Origin: Listeria monocytogenes
GTDB taxonomy: Bacteria > Bacillota > Bacilli > Lactobacillales > Listeriaceae
Direction: 5' to 3'
DNA: 64,000 bases
Assembly: GCF_041765605.1 (NCBI RefSeq)
Contig: NZ_CP168900.1
Coordinates: forward strand, 822,001 to 886,000
The first letter of the stretch is position 1; the number at the start of each line of letters is the position of its first letter. Below the pieces are notes generated by a model. It was not told the DNA's origin. It saw nothing but the letters and a program-made list of their open reading frames with translations, and made no database searches. Below are positions 16,987 to 24,852 of the stretch, piece after piece. The translations under genes were made by a program, and so were the position numbers.

Positions 16987-18807
16987 ATGAAATTAATGAA
17001 GTATATTTGTGTATGTTTATTGATGGGACAGATTTTTGTAACGCCTGTGCTGTCATATGCAGAGGAAACAGATCAAAGTACAGGAAACAATGTATCAGAA
17101 GGTAACAAAATCAATTCTTTAACTGATAGCGAAGATACTAGCAATCAATCAGGGGAACTTGATGAAGAAGATATAATAGATGGTAATGTGAAAAATAAGA
17201 ATGCCATTAATCAATCAGAGGATACCAATAAAGAAAATAAAGCAATGTTAAAAGTAAAAGATTCTACGTTGTATGTAGGAGACAAATGGGTATCAGAAGA
17301 CAACTTTTTCTCAGCAACGGATAAAGACGGAAATAAATTAACAGTCGGTAATCTAGAGGTCGAAGGAACAGTAGACACAAGCACAGCAGGAGTATATGAA
17401 ATCACATACAAAAATGGAAGCTTGAGCGAAATCGCAAAAGTAAAAGTTGAGGCTAAGCAAACTGGAAGTATTACACTTCGATATGTAGACACCTATGGAA
17501 ATCTTGTTAAAGATCCTGTAGATGGGTGGGAACCAGAGCCACAAACAATTATTGGAAATATTGGAGAATCTGCAGACGGAGACCTTTATTGGATTGAAAT
17601 GAGGGGATGGCAAAAGATAAGTAATCTTCCTGAGGGCATAAAATATGAAGCGTACCCGCAAACTTATGATATCGTGTATGACAACATAGGAGTGATTTAT
17701 ATATCTTATAAAGACTCTTTGGGAAATGAGTTAAAACCTAAGGAGAGAAATACCGATTATGTATCAAAGTTTGATTGGAGTTTAGAAGAGCTCCCTCAGC
17801 CCGTGCCTTATGAAGTGATGCCGATTGATATTGAGGGGTATAAAAACACTGGAGTAGAAGGAGATCCCGCATCAGGTAGTATGGAGTTTTCCGAACCCAT
17901 AAAAAGAATTACGTTTATATATGATAAGATAGACAACAGTGCAATCAATGTCCACGATTCTATAATTTATACGGGAGATAATTGGGGTCCTATAGATAAT
18001 TTCGATGGTGCATTTGATAAACAAGGAAATGTAATAGATTTTCAAAATATAAAAGTAGAAGGTTTTGTCAATTCTAATCAAGCAGGCATATACGAAGTGA
18101 AATATAGTTATGAAGGTGTTACAAGTTTGGCGAAGATTACAGTGAAAGAGAATAAAACAAACTTGAAAGTAAAGGACGCTACATTATCTGTAGGAGATAA
18201 GTGGTCACCCAAAGATAATTTGGTTTTCGCAACAGATAAAGATGGTAATGAATTAACAGTAGGCAATCTAGAGGTCGAGGGTACGGTGGATACAAGTAAA
18301 GCAGGCGTGTATGAAGTTACGTATAAAAACGGAAACTTGAGTGAAACCGCGAAAATCACTGTAAAAGATCTCAATGAAAATGATCAAACATCCTTAGAAA
18401 TAAAAGACTCAACATTGTATGTAGGAGATAAGTGGGAAGCAACCGACAACTTTATTTCAGCGACAGATAAAGATGGGAATACTTTGAAAGTAACTGATCT
18501 TCAAATAGAAGGTGTAGTAAATACAAAAAAAGCTGGCATCTATGAAGTAACATACAGAAACGGCAACTTAAGCAAAATAGCTAAAGTAACAGTAAAAGAA
18601 AAACCATCTATCAGTACTTCTAATGGTGATCAAGGTGGAAAACAATCTCAAGATAAAGGAAGTAAGAATAAACAAGATACTAACAATACTAACAGCTCCT
18701 TACCAAAAACTGGAGAACAATCAACGTTCTATTTATCACTAATGGGTATTATACTTCTTTTAAGTGGCTTAGTCATGATGTATCGAAGAGTTAAACTTAA
18801 AAAATAA
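16987..18807 (+). CDS. LPXTG cell-wall-anchored surface protein with Ig-like repeats
   Basis: A 606-residue surface protein: signal peptide about 1-25 (cut near SYA|EETD), an acidic low-complexity linker to about 85, four copies of a 68-residue bacterial Ig-like (group 3) repeat at about 88-155, 320-387, 393-460 and 470-537, and a distinct MucBP-like region (about 158-316) between copies one and two. After a Ser/Asn/Lys-rich spacer comes the sorting signal: LPKTG at 572-576, a hydrophobic segment and the basic tail YRRVKLKK. It should be attached to peptidoglycan by sortase A and act outside the cell, perhaps in adhesion. Repeats 1, 3 and 4 share VGDKW, DNxxxATDKDGN and VYE(V/I)TY(K/R)NG, while repeat 2 is divergent. 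The ribosome site TGGGGAT is weak. It may be under the nearby Mga regulator (inference). Confidence 0.88.
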   Translation: MKLMKYICVCLLMGQIFVTPVLSYAEETDQSTGNNVSEGNKINSLTDSEDTSNQSGELDEEDIIDGNVKNKNAINQSEDTNKENKAMLKVKDSTLYVGDKWVSEDNFFSATDKDGNKLTVGNLEVEGTVDTSTAGVYEITYKNGSLSEIAKVKVEAKQTGSITLRYVDTYGNLVKDPVDGWEPEPQTIIGNIGESADGDLYWIEMRGWQKISNLPEGIKYEAYPQTYDIVYDNIGVIYISYKDSLGNELKPKERNTDYVSKFDWSLEELPQPVPYEVMPIDIEGYKNTGVEGDPASGSMEFSEPIKRITFIYDKIDNSAINVHDSIIYTGDNWGPIDNFDGAFDKQGNVIDFQNIKVEGFVNSNQAGIYEVKYSYEGVTSLAKITVKENKTNLKVKDATLSVGDKWSPKDNLVFATDKDGNELTVGNLEVEGTVDTSKAGVYEVTYKNGNLSETAKITVKDLNENDQTSLEIKDSTLYVGDKWEATDNFISATDKDGNTLKVTDLQIEGVVNTKKAGIYEVTYRNGNLSKIAKVTVKEKPSISTSNGDQGGKQSQDKGSKNKQDTNNTNSSLPKTGEQSTFYLSLMGIILLLSGLVMMYRRVKLKK

Positions 18808-18870
18808 GTAGCTAGGTAAATGTATAATAACTTTATTTTAAAAAATCAAATTCATAAGCATACTTTTTGG

Positions 18871-18909
18871 CAGGGAAGATTTAATTACTAAAATCTTCCC
18901 TGTTTTTTG
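18871..18909 (+). terminator. Intrinsic terminator of the LPXTG gene
   Basis: CAGGGAAGATTTTA-type stem (CAGGGAAGATTTAA with TAAAATCTTCCCTG) followed by a run of T, 64 bases after the stop codon. Confidence 0.9.
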
Positions 18910-18939
18910 TTTTTTTGAGAACTAAATGGATGTTATTTA

Positions 18940-19110
18940 TAGAAAGGAGTTACGTTAGATGGATAATTATTCTGAGAAAGAGTGCATTTCCTAACAAATG
19001 CACTTGATTTATATACCTTTAGCACAAGATATCTTAACAAAAAATGTAACGAGTTGTTAGGTATGTTAGGTAATGAAAGTAACAAAAGGAGTGACTGAAG
19101 AATAAAACTT
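18940..19110 (+). pseudogene. Decayed coding sequence, identity unclear
   Basis: After an AAAGGAG at about 18942 a short start MDNYSEKECIS stops at once. The next bases read LIYIPLAQDILTKNVTSC in one frame and ELLGMLGNESNKRSD in another, the look of a frameshifted C-terminus of a larger protein. Because it lies directly before the DUF3173/integrase remnants, a decayed mobile-element gene is likely, but no family could be fixed. Confidence 0.35.
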
Positions 19111-19137
19111 TTGAAGTAATGATAAATCAATTAGATT

Positions 19138-19278
19138 ATGATTCATAAAGTGTCTAAGCTTCATCAAGCGAGTCTGATGATAATAGAAGTAAAAGAGTAT
19201 TTATCAACTGTTAGGGGAATAATCTTTTATTCTAATCATCAGGTAGGTATCGTTCTTGCAAGGTTTATTGAGAAATAA
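19138..19278 (+). pseudogene. DUF3173-like remnant (mobile element partner of integrase)
   Basis: A 46-codon frame reads MIHKVSKLHQASLMIIEVKE, then YLSTVRGIIFYSNHQVGIVL and ends ARFIEK. The order HQAS-(helix)-EYL-FYSN-VG-V matches my recollection of DUF3173 proteins, which are short DNA-binding proteins encoded just before the integrase of many firmicute integrative conjugative elements. The normal N-terminal helix seems lost or out of frame (MINQLDYDS reads in another frame at 19119). The assignment is by eye. Confidence 0.5.
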
Positions 19279-19350
19279 TTTGGATACAAATAATCAAGTA
19301 AGTATTTTACTAGAATTAGGCTTATTTTATGTTTATTGTGAGGAGAATAT

Positions 19351-19687
19351 ATGGAGAAACCTACTAATATTTATAAAGACAAAAAAAGAATAAGTGGTTC
19401 TATTGAGCTTATTTAGATAAGGATAAAAATGATAATAAGTATAGAAAAGACTAAACGGGGGTTTTTCCACGCAAAAAGAGGCGAAGTAGACATGTATTAA
19501 ATCAATTAAGCCACATTATTTGGTACATTTCCATGTTGCGATGTTAGTTGAAATGAATATTCGGTTATTGATGATTCAAGAACAATTGTGACATGCGAAA
19601 ATCCAAATTCTGTTAGGAACTATGAATTATTTATATCCCAAAGCAGATGACCGAGTGGTAGACGAAATTGATAAGTTATTTGGTTAA
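19351..19687 (+). pseudogene. Tyrosine integrase remnant with large internal deletion
   Basis: It starts MEKPTNIYKDKK after AGGAGAATAT, the opening of an integrase arm-binding domain, continued after frameshifts by LDKDKNDNKYRKD and TKRGFFHAKRGEVDM. Most of the middle is missing. From 19532 a single frame reads HVAMLVEMNIRLLMIQEQL, stop, HAKIQILLGTMNYLYPKADD, then RVVDEIDKLFG and a terminal stop at 19685-19687. This is the C-terminal catalytic end of a tyrosine recombinase: the LGHA box has become L-stop-HA by a GGA-to-TGA change, and the Arg of the usual LRHTHVAM box is not seen. The gene is clearly dead. It shows that an integrative element once occupied this locus. Confidence 0.85.
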
Positions 19688-19741
19688 AATATTCTACCAG
19701 AAAAACTTTGAAAACAAGACTTCCTATCAAATAATTAGATT

Positions 19742-19775
19742 AGACTCTTGTATTCTAATACAAGAGTCTTTTTTA
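19742..19775. terminator. Perfect hairpin between the integrase remnant and the SDR gene
   Basis: AGACTCTTGTATT pairs perfectly with AATACAAGAGTCT around a two-base centre, followed by TTTTTT. It can end transcripts of both the integrase remnant and the convergent SDR gene. Confidence 0.85.
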
Positions 19776-19782
19776 CAGTTCC

Positions 19783-20556
19783 TTATTTTTGATTAAATGA
19801 GGCTTGGTTTGCGTAAGAAAACAAATTTTCAGTTAAAGTTAGGGAGAATGTTGTCCTATCAATCATGCCGACAATTTTGTCGCTGTCATACAAATCTAAT
19901 AAGAATTGGGCCATTTCATCACTTGTATGATAATTATTAAATTTTTTGTCATAGTCATAGTCGCTTACATTATTTGCTTTTTGTCCAAATTCGGTTTTGG
20001 TAGCAGCTGGTGCTAATACTTTTGCTTGAAGTGGCGAATCGCTTTCTCGTAATTCCAAACTTAATGCTTCAGTAAAGGAACTAACATAGAATTTACTAGC
20101 ACAATAAGTTGCTGCGGCAGGAACCATCGTATAGCCGCCTGCTGAAGAAACATTAATTAGTTGTGTACCTGATTGGTCATGATACTTTCTAACATACAAG
20201 ACTGATAGAACTGTTAATGCTTCAATATTCAAATGAAGAAGTTGTAAAGTCTTAGTTAGGCTCTGGTTTTTAACTTCACTATAATATCCTAGACCAGCAT
20301 TATTTATCCATGTTTCAATGAAATAAAGATCCAATTCAGAAAATAATTTCTCTAAACGGTCTATTTTTGTTAAATCAATCGCTTTGATTAGGACTTCAAT
20401 TTCGGGTACTTCCTTCTCAATCTCATTTTTCAACTTCAACAAATTAGCTTCTCTTCTGGCAATTAAGATGAGATTTTTTTTGTGTTTTGCAAACTGTTTA
20501 GCGGTAGCATAGCCAATACCGGAACTCGCGCCTGTGATGACAACATATTTTTTCAT
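19783..20556 (-). CDS. Short-chain dehydrogenase/reductase
   Basis: A 257-residue SDR: MKKYVVITGASSGIGYATAKQ carries the TGxxxGIG cofactor motif, NNAG occurs near residue 83 (WINNAGLGYY), the catalytic Ser is in INVSSAGGY and YCASKFY supplies the Tyr-x-x-x-Lys pair. It reduces or oxidises an unknown carbonyl or alcohol with NAD(P). The ATG at 20556 follows TAGGAGG; the longer upstream reading overlaps that ribosome site. A TTGACA-N19-TATAGT promoter of MerR-controlled type lies just upstream, and the co-directional MerR gene is the probable regulator. The base composition is AT-rich compared with core genes around it. Confidence 0.85.
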   Translation of the reverse strand: MKKYVVITGASSGIGYATAKQFAKHKKNLILIARREANLLKLKNEIEKEVPEIEVLIKAIDLTKIDRLEKLFSELDLYFIETWINNAGLGYYSEVKNQSLTKTLQLLHLNIEALTVLSVLYVRKYHDQSGTQLINVSSAGGYTMVPAAATYCASKFYVSSFTEALSLELRESDSPLQAKVLAPAATKTEFGQKANNVSDYDYDKKFNNYHTSDEMAQFLLDLYDSDKIVGMIDRTTFSLTLTENLFSYANQASFNQK

Positions 20557-20588
20557 GGCAATTCCTCCTAGCATTTTAGTATGAATCA

Positions 20589-20619
20589 ACTATAAATGCT
20601 GGAGTTAACACCATGTCAA
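20589..20619 (-). promoter_or_regulatory. MerR-type promoter of the SDR gene
   Basis: TTGACA and TATAGT are separated by 19 bases rather than 17, the hallmark of promoters that need a MerR protein to twist the spacer. The spacer reads TGGTGTTAACTCCAGCATT. A near copy of the spacer lies at the promoter on the other side of the merR gene. Confidence 0.75.
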
Positions 20620-20640
20620 CCCTTCTTATACGAGCAGAAA

Positions 20641-21012
20641 TTATTTAATATCTCGTTCACTCAACATTTCCTTATAAATATCTATTTTATTTAGTAGAAA
20701 CTGGGTATATAGCTCAGTTTCTTCCCTTTTCTCAACTAAAATATCATATTGCCTATATAACAAAGTCATACGTTGCTCGATGGTTTGATCTCCCAGATAC
20801 CGAAGTTTTGCATATTCCTTAATATTTTTAATTGGCATGCCTGTCTGTTTTAATTTTTTTATGAAATTAATCCAAGTAATATCCGAACTATCATAAATTC
20901 TACGGTTGATCTCATTTCTTTTTGGTAAAATTAGTTTTTCTTTTTCATAATATCGTAATGTATCAATTGATAACTCCACTTCTTTTGAAAATGCACCAAT
21001 TGTGTAATTCAC
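20641..21012 (-). CDS. MerR family transcriptional regulator
   Basis: A 123-residue MerR protein: winged helix at about 1-70 (YTIGAFSKEVELSIDTLRYYEKEKLI, then ITWINFIKKLKQTGMPIKNI) and a C-terminal dimerising coiled coil. There are no metal-binding cysteines, so a small-molecule or redox cue is more likely than a metal (inference). The start is GTG after GAGGAGATG. It sits between two promoters with nearly identical 19-base spacers, so it probably controls both the SDR gene and the truncated divergent gene. Confidence 0.85.
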   Translation of the reverse strand: MNYTIGAFSKEVELSIDTLRYYEKEKLILPKRNEINRRIYDSSDITWINFIKKLKQTGMPIKNIKEYAKLRYLGDQTIEQRMTLLYRQYDILVEKREETELYTQFLLNKIDIYKEMLSERDIK

Positions 21013-21035
21013 TTGTATTCATCTCCTCTTTTAAA

Positions 21036-21066
21036 TGGATATGGTGTTAAGTCCAGCATGCTACAT
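21036..21066 (+). promoter_or_regulatory. Second MerR-type promoter/operator
   Basis: TGGATA, a 19-base spacer TGGTGTTAAGTCCAGCATG and CTACAT mirror the SDR promoter: 16 of the first 18 spacer bases or more match. It points toward the truncated ORF at 21086 and lies just upstream of the divergent merR gene. Confidence 0.6.
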
Positions 21067-21085
21067 AAAAAGGAGCGGGGAAAGG

Positions 21086-21148
21086 ATGAGTGAAACGAAT
21101 ACAATTCTTACTGAATATCGTTCTAGAAGACAATTTTCAAATTTATAG
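21086..21148 (+). pseudogene. Truncated start of a gene next to merR (20 codons)
   Basis: An ATG after AAAAGGAGC opens MSETNTILTEYRSRRQFSNL and then stops at TAG. The opening resembles nitroreductase-type proteins (ILxxRSxRxF), but that is a guess from few residues. What follows to 21300 carries no coding frame. It is most likely the stub of a gene divergent from merR, cut by the event that joined the accessory region to the carbonic anhydrase gene. Confidence 0.5.
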
Positions 21149-21326
21149 TATAATGTTCTAAACTGGATATTTCCTGTTTATGATGGACCGAAAATAAAGC
21201 TACCAGTATCTTTCAGCAGGTTCACGCGAGAGTCACAACACGAACATTAAGCATATAACTTGTGAAATAGATCAGCTATCCGCTAAAATAATGTTACGCA
21301 ATTTTTTTCGAAAAGGAGAAATGGTT

Positions 21327-22028
21327 ATGACTAAGGAGAAAGTGTTATGGGGTTACGATGAGAAGACTGGGCCAGAAATGTGGGGGCATATCTGCTCTGA
21401 CTTTGAAATCGCACATACTGGAAAGGCACAATCGCCGGTAGATATTGAACAAGCTGACGTTGTGAAATTAAAACCATCAACAATGAAATTTTACTATAAA
21501 GAAACAGACTATACGATTAGAAGAATTGAGCAATCGGTGCATGTTTTTCCGCATGACAAAGAACAAGGGTTACGCTTTAACGGCGAGTATTATCCGCTTG
21601 TATCATTCCATGCACATATTCCGGCTGAGCATTTGCTTGACGGTTATATATATCCGATTGAATGGCATTTTGTTCATGAAAAACCAGACGGCACAACACT
21701 TGTTATGAGTGCTTGGATGGAAATTGATAATACAAACAATGTCGAATTCAAAGATTTACCAACCTATTTCCCAGAAGTGTTCGCTGATTTTGAAACAGAA
21801 CGGGAAATTACTTTGGATGTAAATGAATTTATGCCAGAAGAACGTGTTTTCTATACATACCAAGGTTCACGGACGACACCACCAACCGTGGAAGGCGTAA
21901 CTTGGATCGTGTTAAAAAATGCGAAGACACTTGGTCAAGAAGATTTCACTGAATTTGAAAAAGCAATTGGTAATACAAGTCGACCAGTACAAGATTTAAA
22001 TGGTCGTGAAATTACTTTTTACAATTAA
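21327..22028 (+). CDS. Alpha-class carbonic anhydrase
   Basis: A 233-residue alpha-carbonic anhydrase that interconverts CO2 and bicarbonate. Zinc ligands are visible as two His in SFHAHIPAEHL (about 93-95) and the third in IEWHFVHEKPDG (about 115). The opening WGYDEKTGPEMWG and QSPVDI motifs also fit. Most bacterial alpha-class enzymes are exported, but there is no signal peptide here, so it should act in the cytoplasm. The start at 21327 follows AAAGGAG at eight bases; an in-frame ATG at 21321 is too close. TTGTGA-N18-TAAAAT at 21261-21290 is a likely promoter. Confidence 0.93.
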   Translation: MTKEKVLWGYDEKTGPEMWGHICSDFEIAHTGKAQSPVDIEQADVVKLKPSTMKFYYKETDYTIRRIEQSVHVFPHDKEQGLRFNGEYYPLVSFHAHIPAEHLLDGYIYPIEWHFVHEKPDGTTLVMSAWMEIDNTNNVEFKDLPTYFPEVFADFETEREITLDVNEFMPEERVFYTYQGSRTTPPTVEGVTWIVLKNAKTLGQEDFTEFEKAIGNTSRPVQDLNGREITFYN

Positions 22029-22095
22029 AAAACTAGAAAGCCTCGCTCGAATCTTGTATAGTATAGACATAGATTCTGAGTGGAGGCTTCTTTTT

Positions 22096-22638
22096 ATGTA
22101 TGAAAAAGCGAGACAGATGATGATTGAAGCGCATAGTGGCCAAGTTCGCAAAATTACTGGCGAGCCTTATTTTTCGCACCCTTTAAACGTAGCGAGAATT
22201 TTGCGCCGCGCTGGTTTTCGCGAAGAAGTTGTTGTCGCGGGATTACTGCACGATGCCGTTGAGGATACGGAAATGACCGATGCCGATATTCGCGCAACAT
22301 TTGGTGATGAAGTAGCTGATTTAGTAGCGTCTCATACAGAAAATAAAACCTTATCCTGGGAAGAACGTAAAGCGCACACAATCGAACAAGTGCGCACCGG
22401 AAATTTAGAAGAAAAAGCGTTAATCGTGGCGGATAAGCTAGACAATTTAACTTCCGTCAAATATGCCTTAAGCTCAGAAGGAAAGTCTGTCTGGAGCTAT
22501 TTTAAACGCGGCTATGATCTGCAAAAATGGTACAACCAAGGGATTAAAAATAATATGGAATACGGATTAAATCCATCTGAAATCCCTCCATTTTTTGATG
22601 AATATGCGCGACTTGTGAAGTGGATTTTTAAGAAGTAA
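22096..22638 (+). CDS. HD-domain phosphohydrolase, MESH1/small alarmone hydrolase-like
   Basis: A 180-residue single HD domain of the kind found in RelA/SpoT hydrolase domains and stand-alone MESH1-like enzymes. Motifs in order: HSGQVRKITGEPYFSHPLNVA (first His metal ligand region), VVAGLLHDAVEDTEMT with the HD and ED pairs, and VADKLDNLTS with the late Asp. It probably hydrolyses (p)ppGpp or a related nucleotide using Mn2+. The start at 22096 follows GTGGAGG. It lies 67 bases after the carbonic anhydrase stop and could share its transcript. Confidence 0.8.
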   Translation: MYEKARQMMIEAHSGQVRKITGEPYFSHPLNVARILRRAGFREEVVVAGLLHDAVEDTEMTDADIRATFGDEVADLVASHTENKTLSWEERKAHTIEQVRTGNLEEKALIVADKLDNLTSVKYALSSEGKSVWSYFKRGYDLQKWYNQGIKNNMEYGLNPSEIPPFFDEYARLVKWIFKK

Positions 22639-22646
22639 AATTTTGT

Positions 22647-22672
22647 GTTTAAATATCTGTTAAATTAGGTAT
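22647..22672 (+). promoter_or_regulatory. Candidate sigma-B-type promoter before the sugar kinase
   Basis: GTTTAA, 14 bases, then AGGTAT (five of six to GGGTAT), about 104 bases before the ROK kinase start. It was found by eye and could be chance in AT-rich sequence. Confidence 0.3.
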
Positions 22673-22775
22673 TTAGAATTAAATTAATAAGTTTTTAGAA
22701 AACAAGTTTCTTTTTCCAGAAATCTATTGTAAAATGAAAGCGTTATAAAACTTACGAGAAGGGAAGTTTTTTTGA

Positions 22776-23648
22776 ATGGTTTATGGAGCAATTGAAGCAG
22801 GCGGAACTAAGTTTGTTGTAGCAATCGGAGAAAAGTCAGGGAAAATTATTAAGCGCGAGAGCTACCCGACAACGGAGCCAGCAGAAACAATGAAAGCAGT
22901 CATTCAATTTTTTAAACAGTATGAGGATGAATTAAAAGCAATTGGGATTGGCTCATTTGGACCGATTGATATTCGGAAATCAAGTACTACATACGGTTAT
23001 ATCACGCAAACACCAAAACTTGCATGGCGCAATTATGATATCGTTGGTGCAATGAAAAAAGAATTTAATGTACCTATTGGTTTTACGACGGATGTTAATG
23101 CAGCCGCTTTAGGAGAGGTAAGTTTAGGCGCGGCAGCAGGTTTGGATAGTTGTATTTATTTAACGATCGGAACAGGAATCGGTGGTGGAGCGGTTGTTTC
23201 CGGTAAAATTCTCGAAGGTTTCTCTCACCCAGAAATGGGACATATTATGGTGCGCCGTCATAAGCGTGACCGTTTCACAGGCAGCTGCCCGAGTCATAGC
23301 GACTGTTTAGAAGGTCTCGCAGCAGGTGGAGCAATTGAAAAACGTTGGGGTCAAAAAGCGGCAGAACTTGCGGATAATGAAGAAGTGTGGAATTTAGAAG
23401 CGCATTATATCGCGCAAGCTTTAATGAATTATACACTTATCCTATCCCCAGAAAGAATCGTGTTAGGTGGAGGCGTCATGAAACAACGCCAACTTTTCCC
23501 ACTTGTCCGTCAAAAATTGAAGGCACTCGTGAATAATTATGTGCAATTGCCGGATTTAGAAGAATATATCGTTCCTCCAAAACTAGAAGATGATGCTGGG
23601 ATAACTGGCTGTGTCTTACTAGCAGTGGATGCTGAAGAGTCCAATTAA
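22776..23648 (+). CDS. ROK family fructokinase
   Basis: A 290-residue ROK sugar kinase: GAIEAGGTKFVVAIG phosphate loop at the start, DVNAAALGE catalytic region, LTIGTGIGGGAVVSGKI, the HPEMGH segment and a CPSHSDCLEG zinc motif (about 171-180) typical of the YdhR/GmuE fructokinase branch. It phosphorylates fructose (or mannose) to the 6-phosphate with ATP. It has its own terminator. Confidence 0.88.
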   Translation: MVYGAIEAGGTKFVVAIGEKSGKIIKRESYPTTEPAETMKAVIQFFKQYEDELKAIGIGSFGPIDIRKSSTTYGYITQTPKLAWRNYDIVGAMKKEFNVPIGFTTDVNAAALGEVSLGAAAGLDSCIYLTIGTGIGGGAVVSGKILEGFSHPEMGHIMVRRHKRDRFTGSCPSHSDCLEGLAAGGAIEKRWGQKAAELADNEEVWNLEAHYIAQALMNYTLILSPERIVLGGGVMKQRQLFPLVRQKLKALVNNYVQLPDLEEYIVPPKLEDDAGITGCVLLAVDAEESN

Positions 23649-23652
23649 AGCC

Positions 23653-23685
23653 GAAAAACAGCTCTAGTTTATAGGGCTGTTTTTT
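23653..23685 (+). terminator. Intrinsic terminator
   Basis: AACAGCTC and GGGCTGTT stem with a TTTT tail after the kinase gene. Confidence 0.85.
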
Positions 23686-23732
23686 GATATACTAAATTGT
23701 GATAAAACAAACAAGAACGCAGGAGGAAAAAG

Positions 23733-24659
23733 ATGTCCATTACGAACTTATTAAATATTAAATATCCGATTATCCAAGGTGCGATGGCTCAAATTGCCAA
23801 AGCTCCACTTGTAGCCGCTGTGTCTAATGCAGGCGGTTTAGGAATTATCGCTTCTGGCGGAATGACTGCCGACATGCTACGCGAAGAAATCCAAAAAACA
23901 AAAGCACTGACAGATAAACCATTTGGCGTCAACTTAATGCTAATGATGACCAATATTGCCGAATTAACCGAAGTAATTATTGAAGAAAAAGTGGGAATCG
24001 TTACAACCGGAGCGGGAACGCCAAAAACGTTCATGCCAATTTGGAAAGAAGCTGGAATTATCGTGATTCCCGTTGTCCCATCCGTGATGATTGCTAAGCG
24101 TATGGAAAAAATGGGCGCAGATGCAGTTATCGCAGAAGGAACAGAAGCAGGCGGACACGTCGGCGAAACAACAACAATGGCACTTTTACCTCAAATCGTG
24201 GATGCTGTAACTATTCCAGTCATTGGCGCAGGAGGAATTGCAGATGGGCGTGGAATCGTCGCAGCGCTAGCTCTAGGTGCAAAAGGCGTCCAAATCGGTA
24301 CACGCTTCCTAGCAACCGATGAATGTCCAGTACACCCGGACTTCAAAGCAGCCGTGATTAAAGCTTCCGACCGCGACACAATGGTTACCGGTCGAAAAGC
24401 AGGCGCACCAGTCCGCTCGATTAAAAACAAAATGATCAAAGAATACATCCGTTTAGAAGAAGAAAACGCCGATCGCGACACGTTAGAAGAGCTAACTTTA
24501 GGTTCTTTACGAAAAGCAGTACAAGAAGGCGACACAGACAACGGCTCTGTCATGGCCGGTCAAATCGCTGGCTTAATTACAGAAATCAAACCTTGTAAAG
24601 ATGTTATCGAAGAAATGATGACAGAGGCTAAGAATGTGATTGCTGGGTTAGAATTATAA
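23733..24659 (+). CDS. fabK: FMN-dependent enoyl-ACP reductase II (FabK)
   Basis: A 308-residue TIM-barrel flavoprotein of the nitronate monooxygenase/FabK group: IKYPIIQGAMAQIAKAPLVAAVSNAGGLG opening, the AEGTEAGGHVG signature with its catalytic His, VIGAGGIADGRG and GVQIGTRFLATDE. FabK reduces trans-2-enoyl-ACP with NADH and FMN in fatty acid elongation. From memory this is lmo0814, shown to encode a working FabK beside the main FabI. A close alternative is nitronate monooxygenase, but the text favours FabK. The ribosome site GGAGGAAA precedes the ATG. Confidence 0.85.
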   Translation: MSITNLLNIKYPIIQGAMAQIAKAPLVAAVSNAGGLGIIASGGMTADMLREEIQKTKALTDKPFGVNLMLMMTNIAELTEVIIEEKVGIVTTGAGTPKTFMPIWKEAGIIVIPVVPSVMIAKRMEKMGADAVIAEGTEAGGHVGETTTMALLPQIVDAVTIPVIGAGGIADGRGIVAALALGAKGVQIGTRFLATDECPVHPDFKAAVIKASDRDTMVTGRKAGAPVRSIKNKMIKEYIRLEEENADRDTLEELTLGSLRKAVQEGDTDNGSVMAGQIAGLITEIKPCKDVIEEMMTEAKNVIAGLEL

Positions 24660-24663
24660 ACTA

Positions 24664-24711
24664 AAAACAGTTATTTTCTGCTTAATAAAGTAGAGAATAA
24701 CTGTTTTTTTG
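24664..24711 (+). terminator. Intrinsic terminator after fabK
   Basis: AAAACAGTTATTTTCT pairs with AGAGAATAACTGTTTT followed by T residues. Confidence 0.88.
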
Positions 24712-24852
24712 TAGTTGCGATGTTGGCTCTAAAGGTAAAGTCGAAAAATGCACTAATTTGTTCTGTAGTTGGCTATATTTATACACAGAGGTTCACAAAA
24801 CGCTCACAAAATGGAATCGTTGCTGGTGCTATAATGGAAGGGTGGAAATGAA

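Noticed and set aside
16872-17105. A 77-codon frame overlapping the LPXTG start
   Set aside because: It overlaps the signal peptide region in another frame and has no convincing ribosome site or family pattern.
14198-19782. Direct repeats (att sites) bounding the decayed element
   Set aside because: No convincing pair of direct repeats longer than chance was found by eye; a computed comparison with an empty site would be needed.
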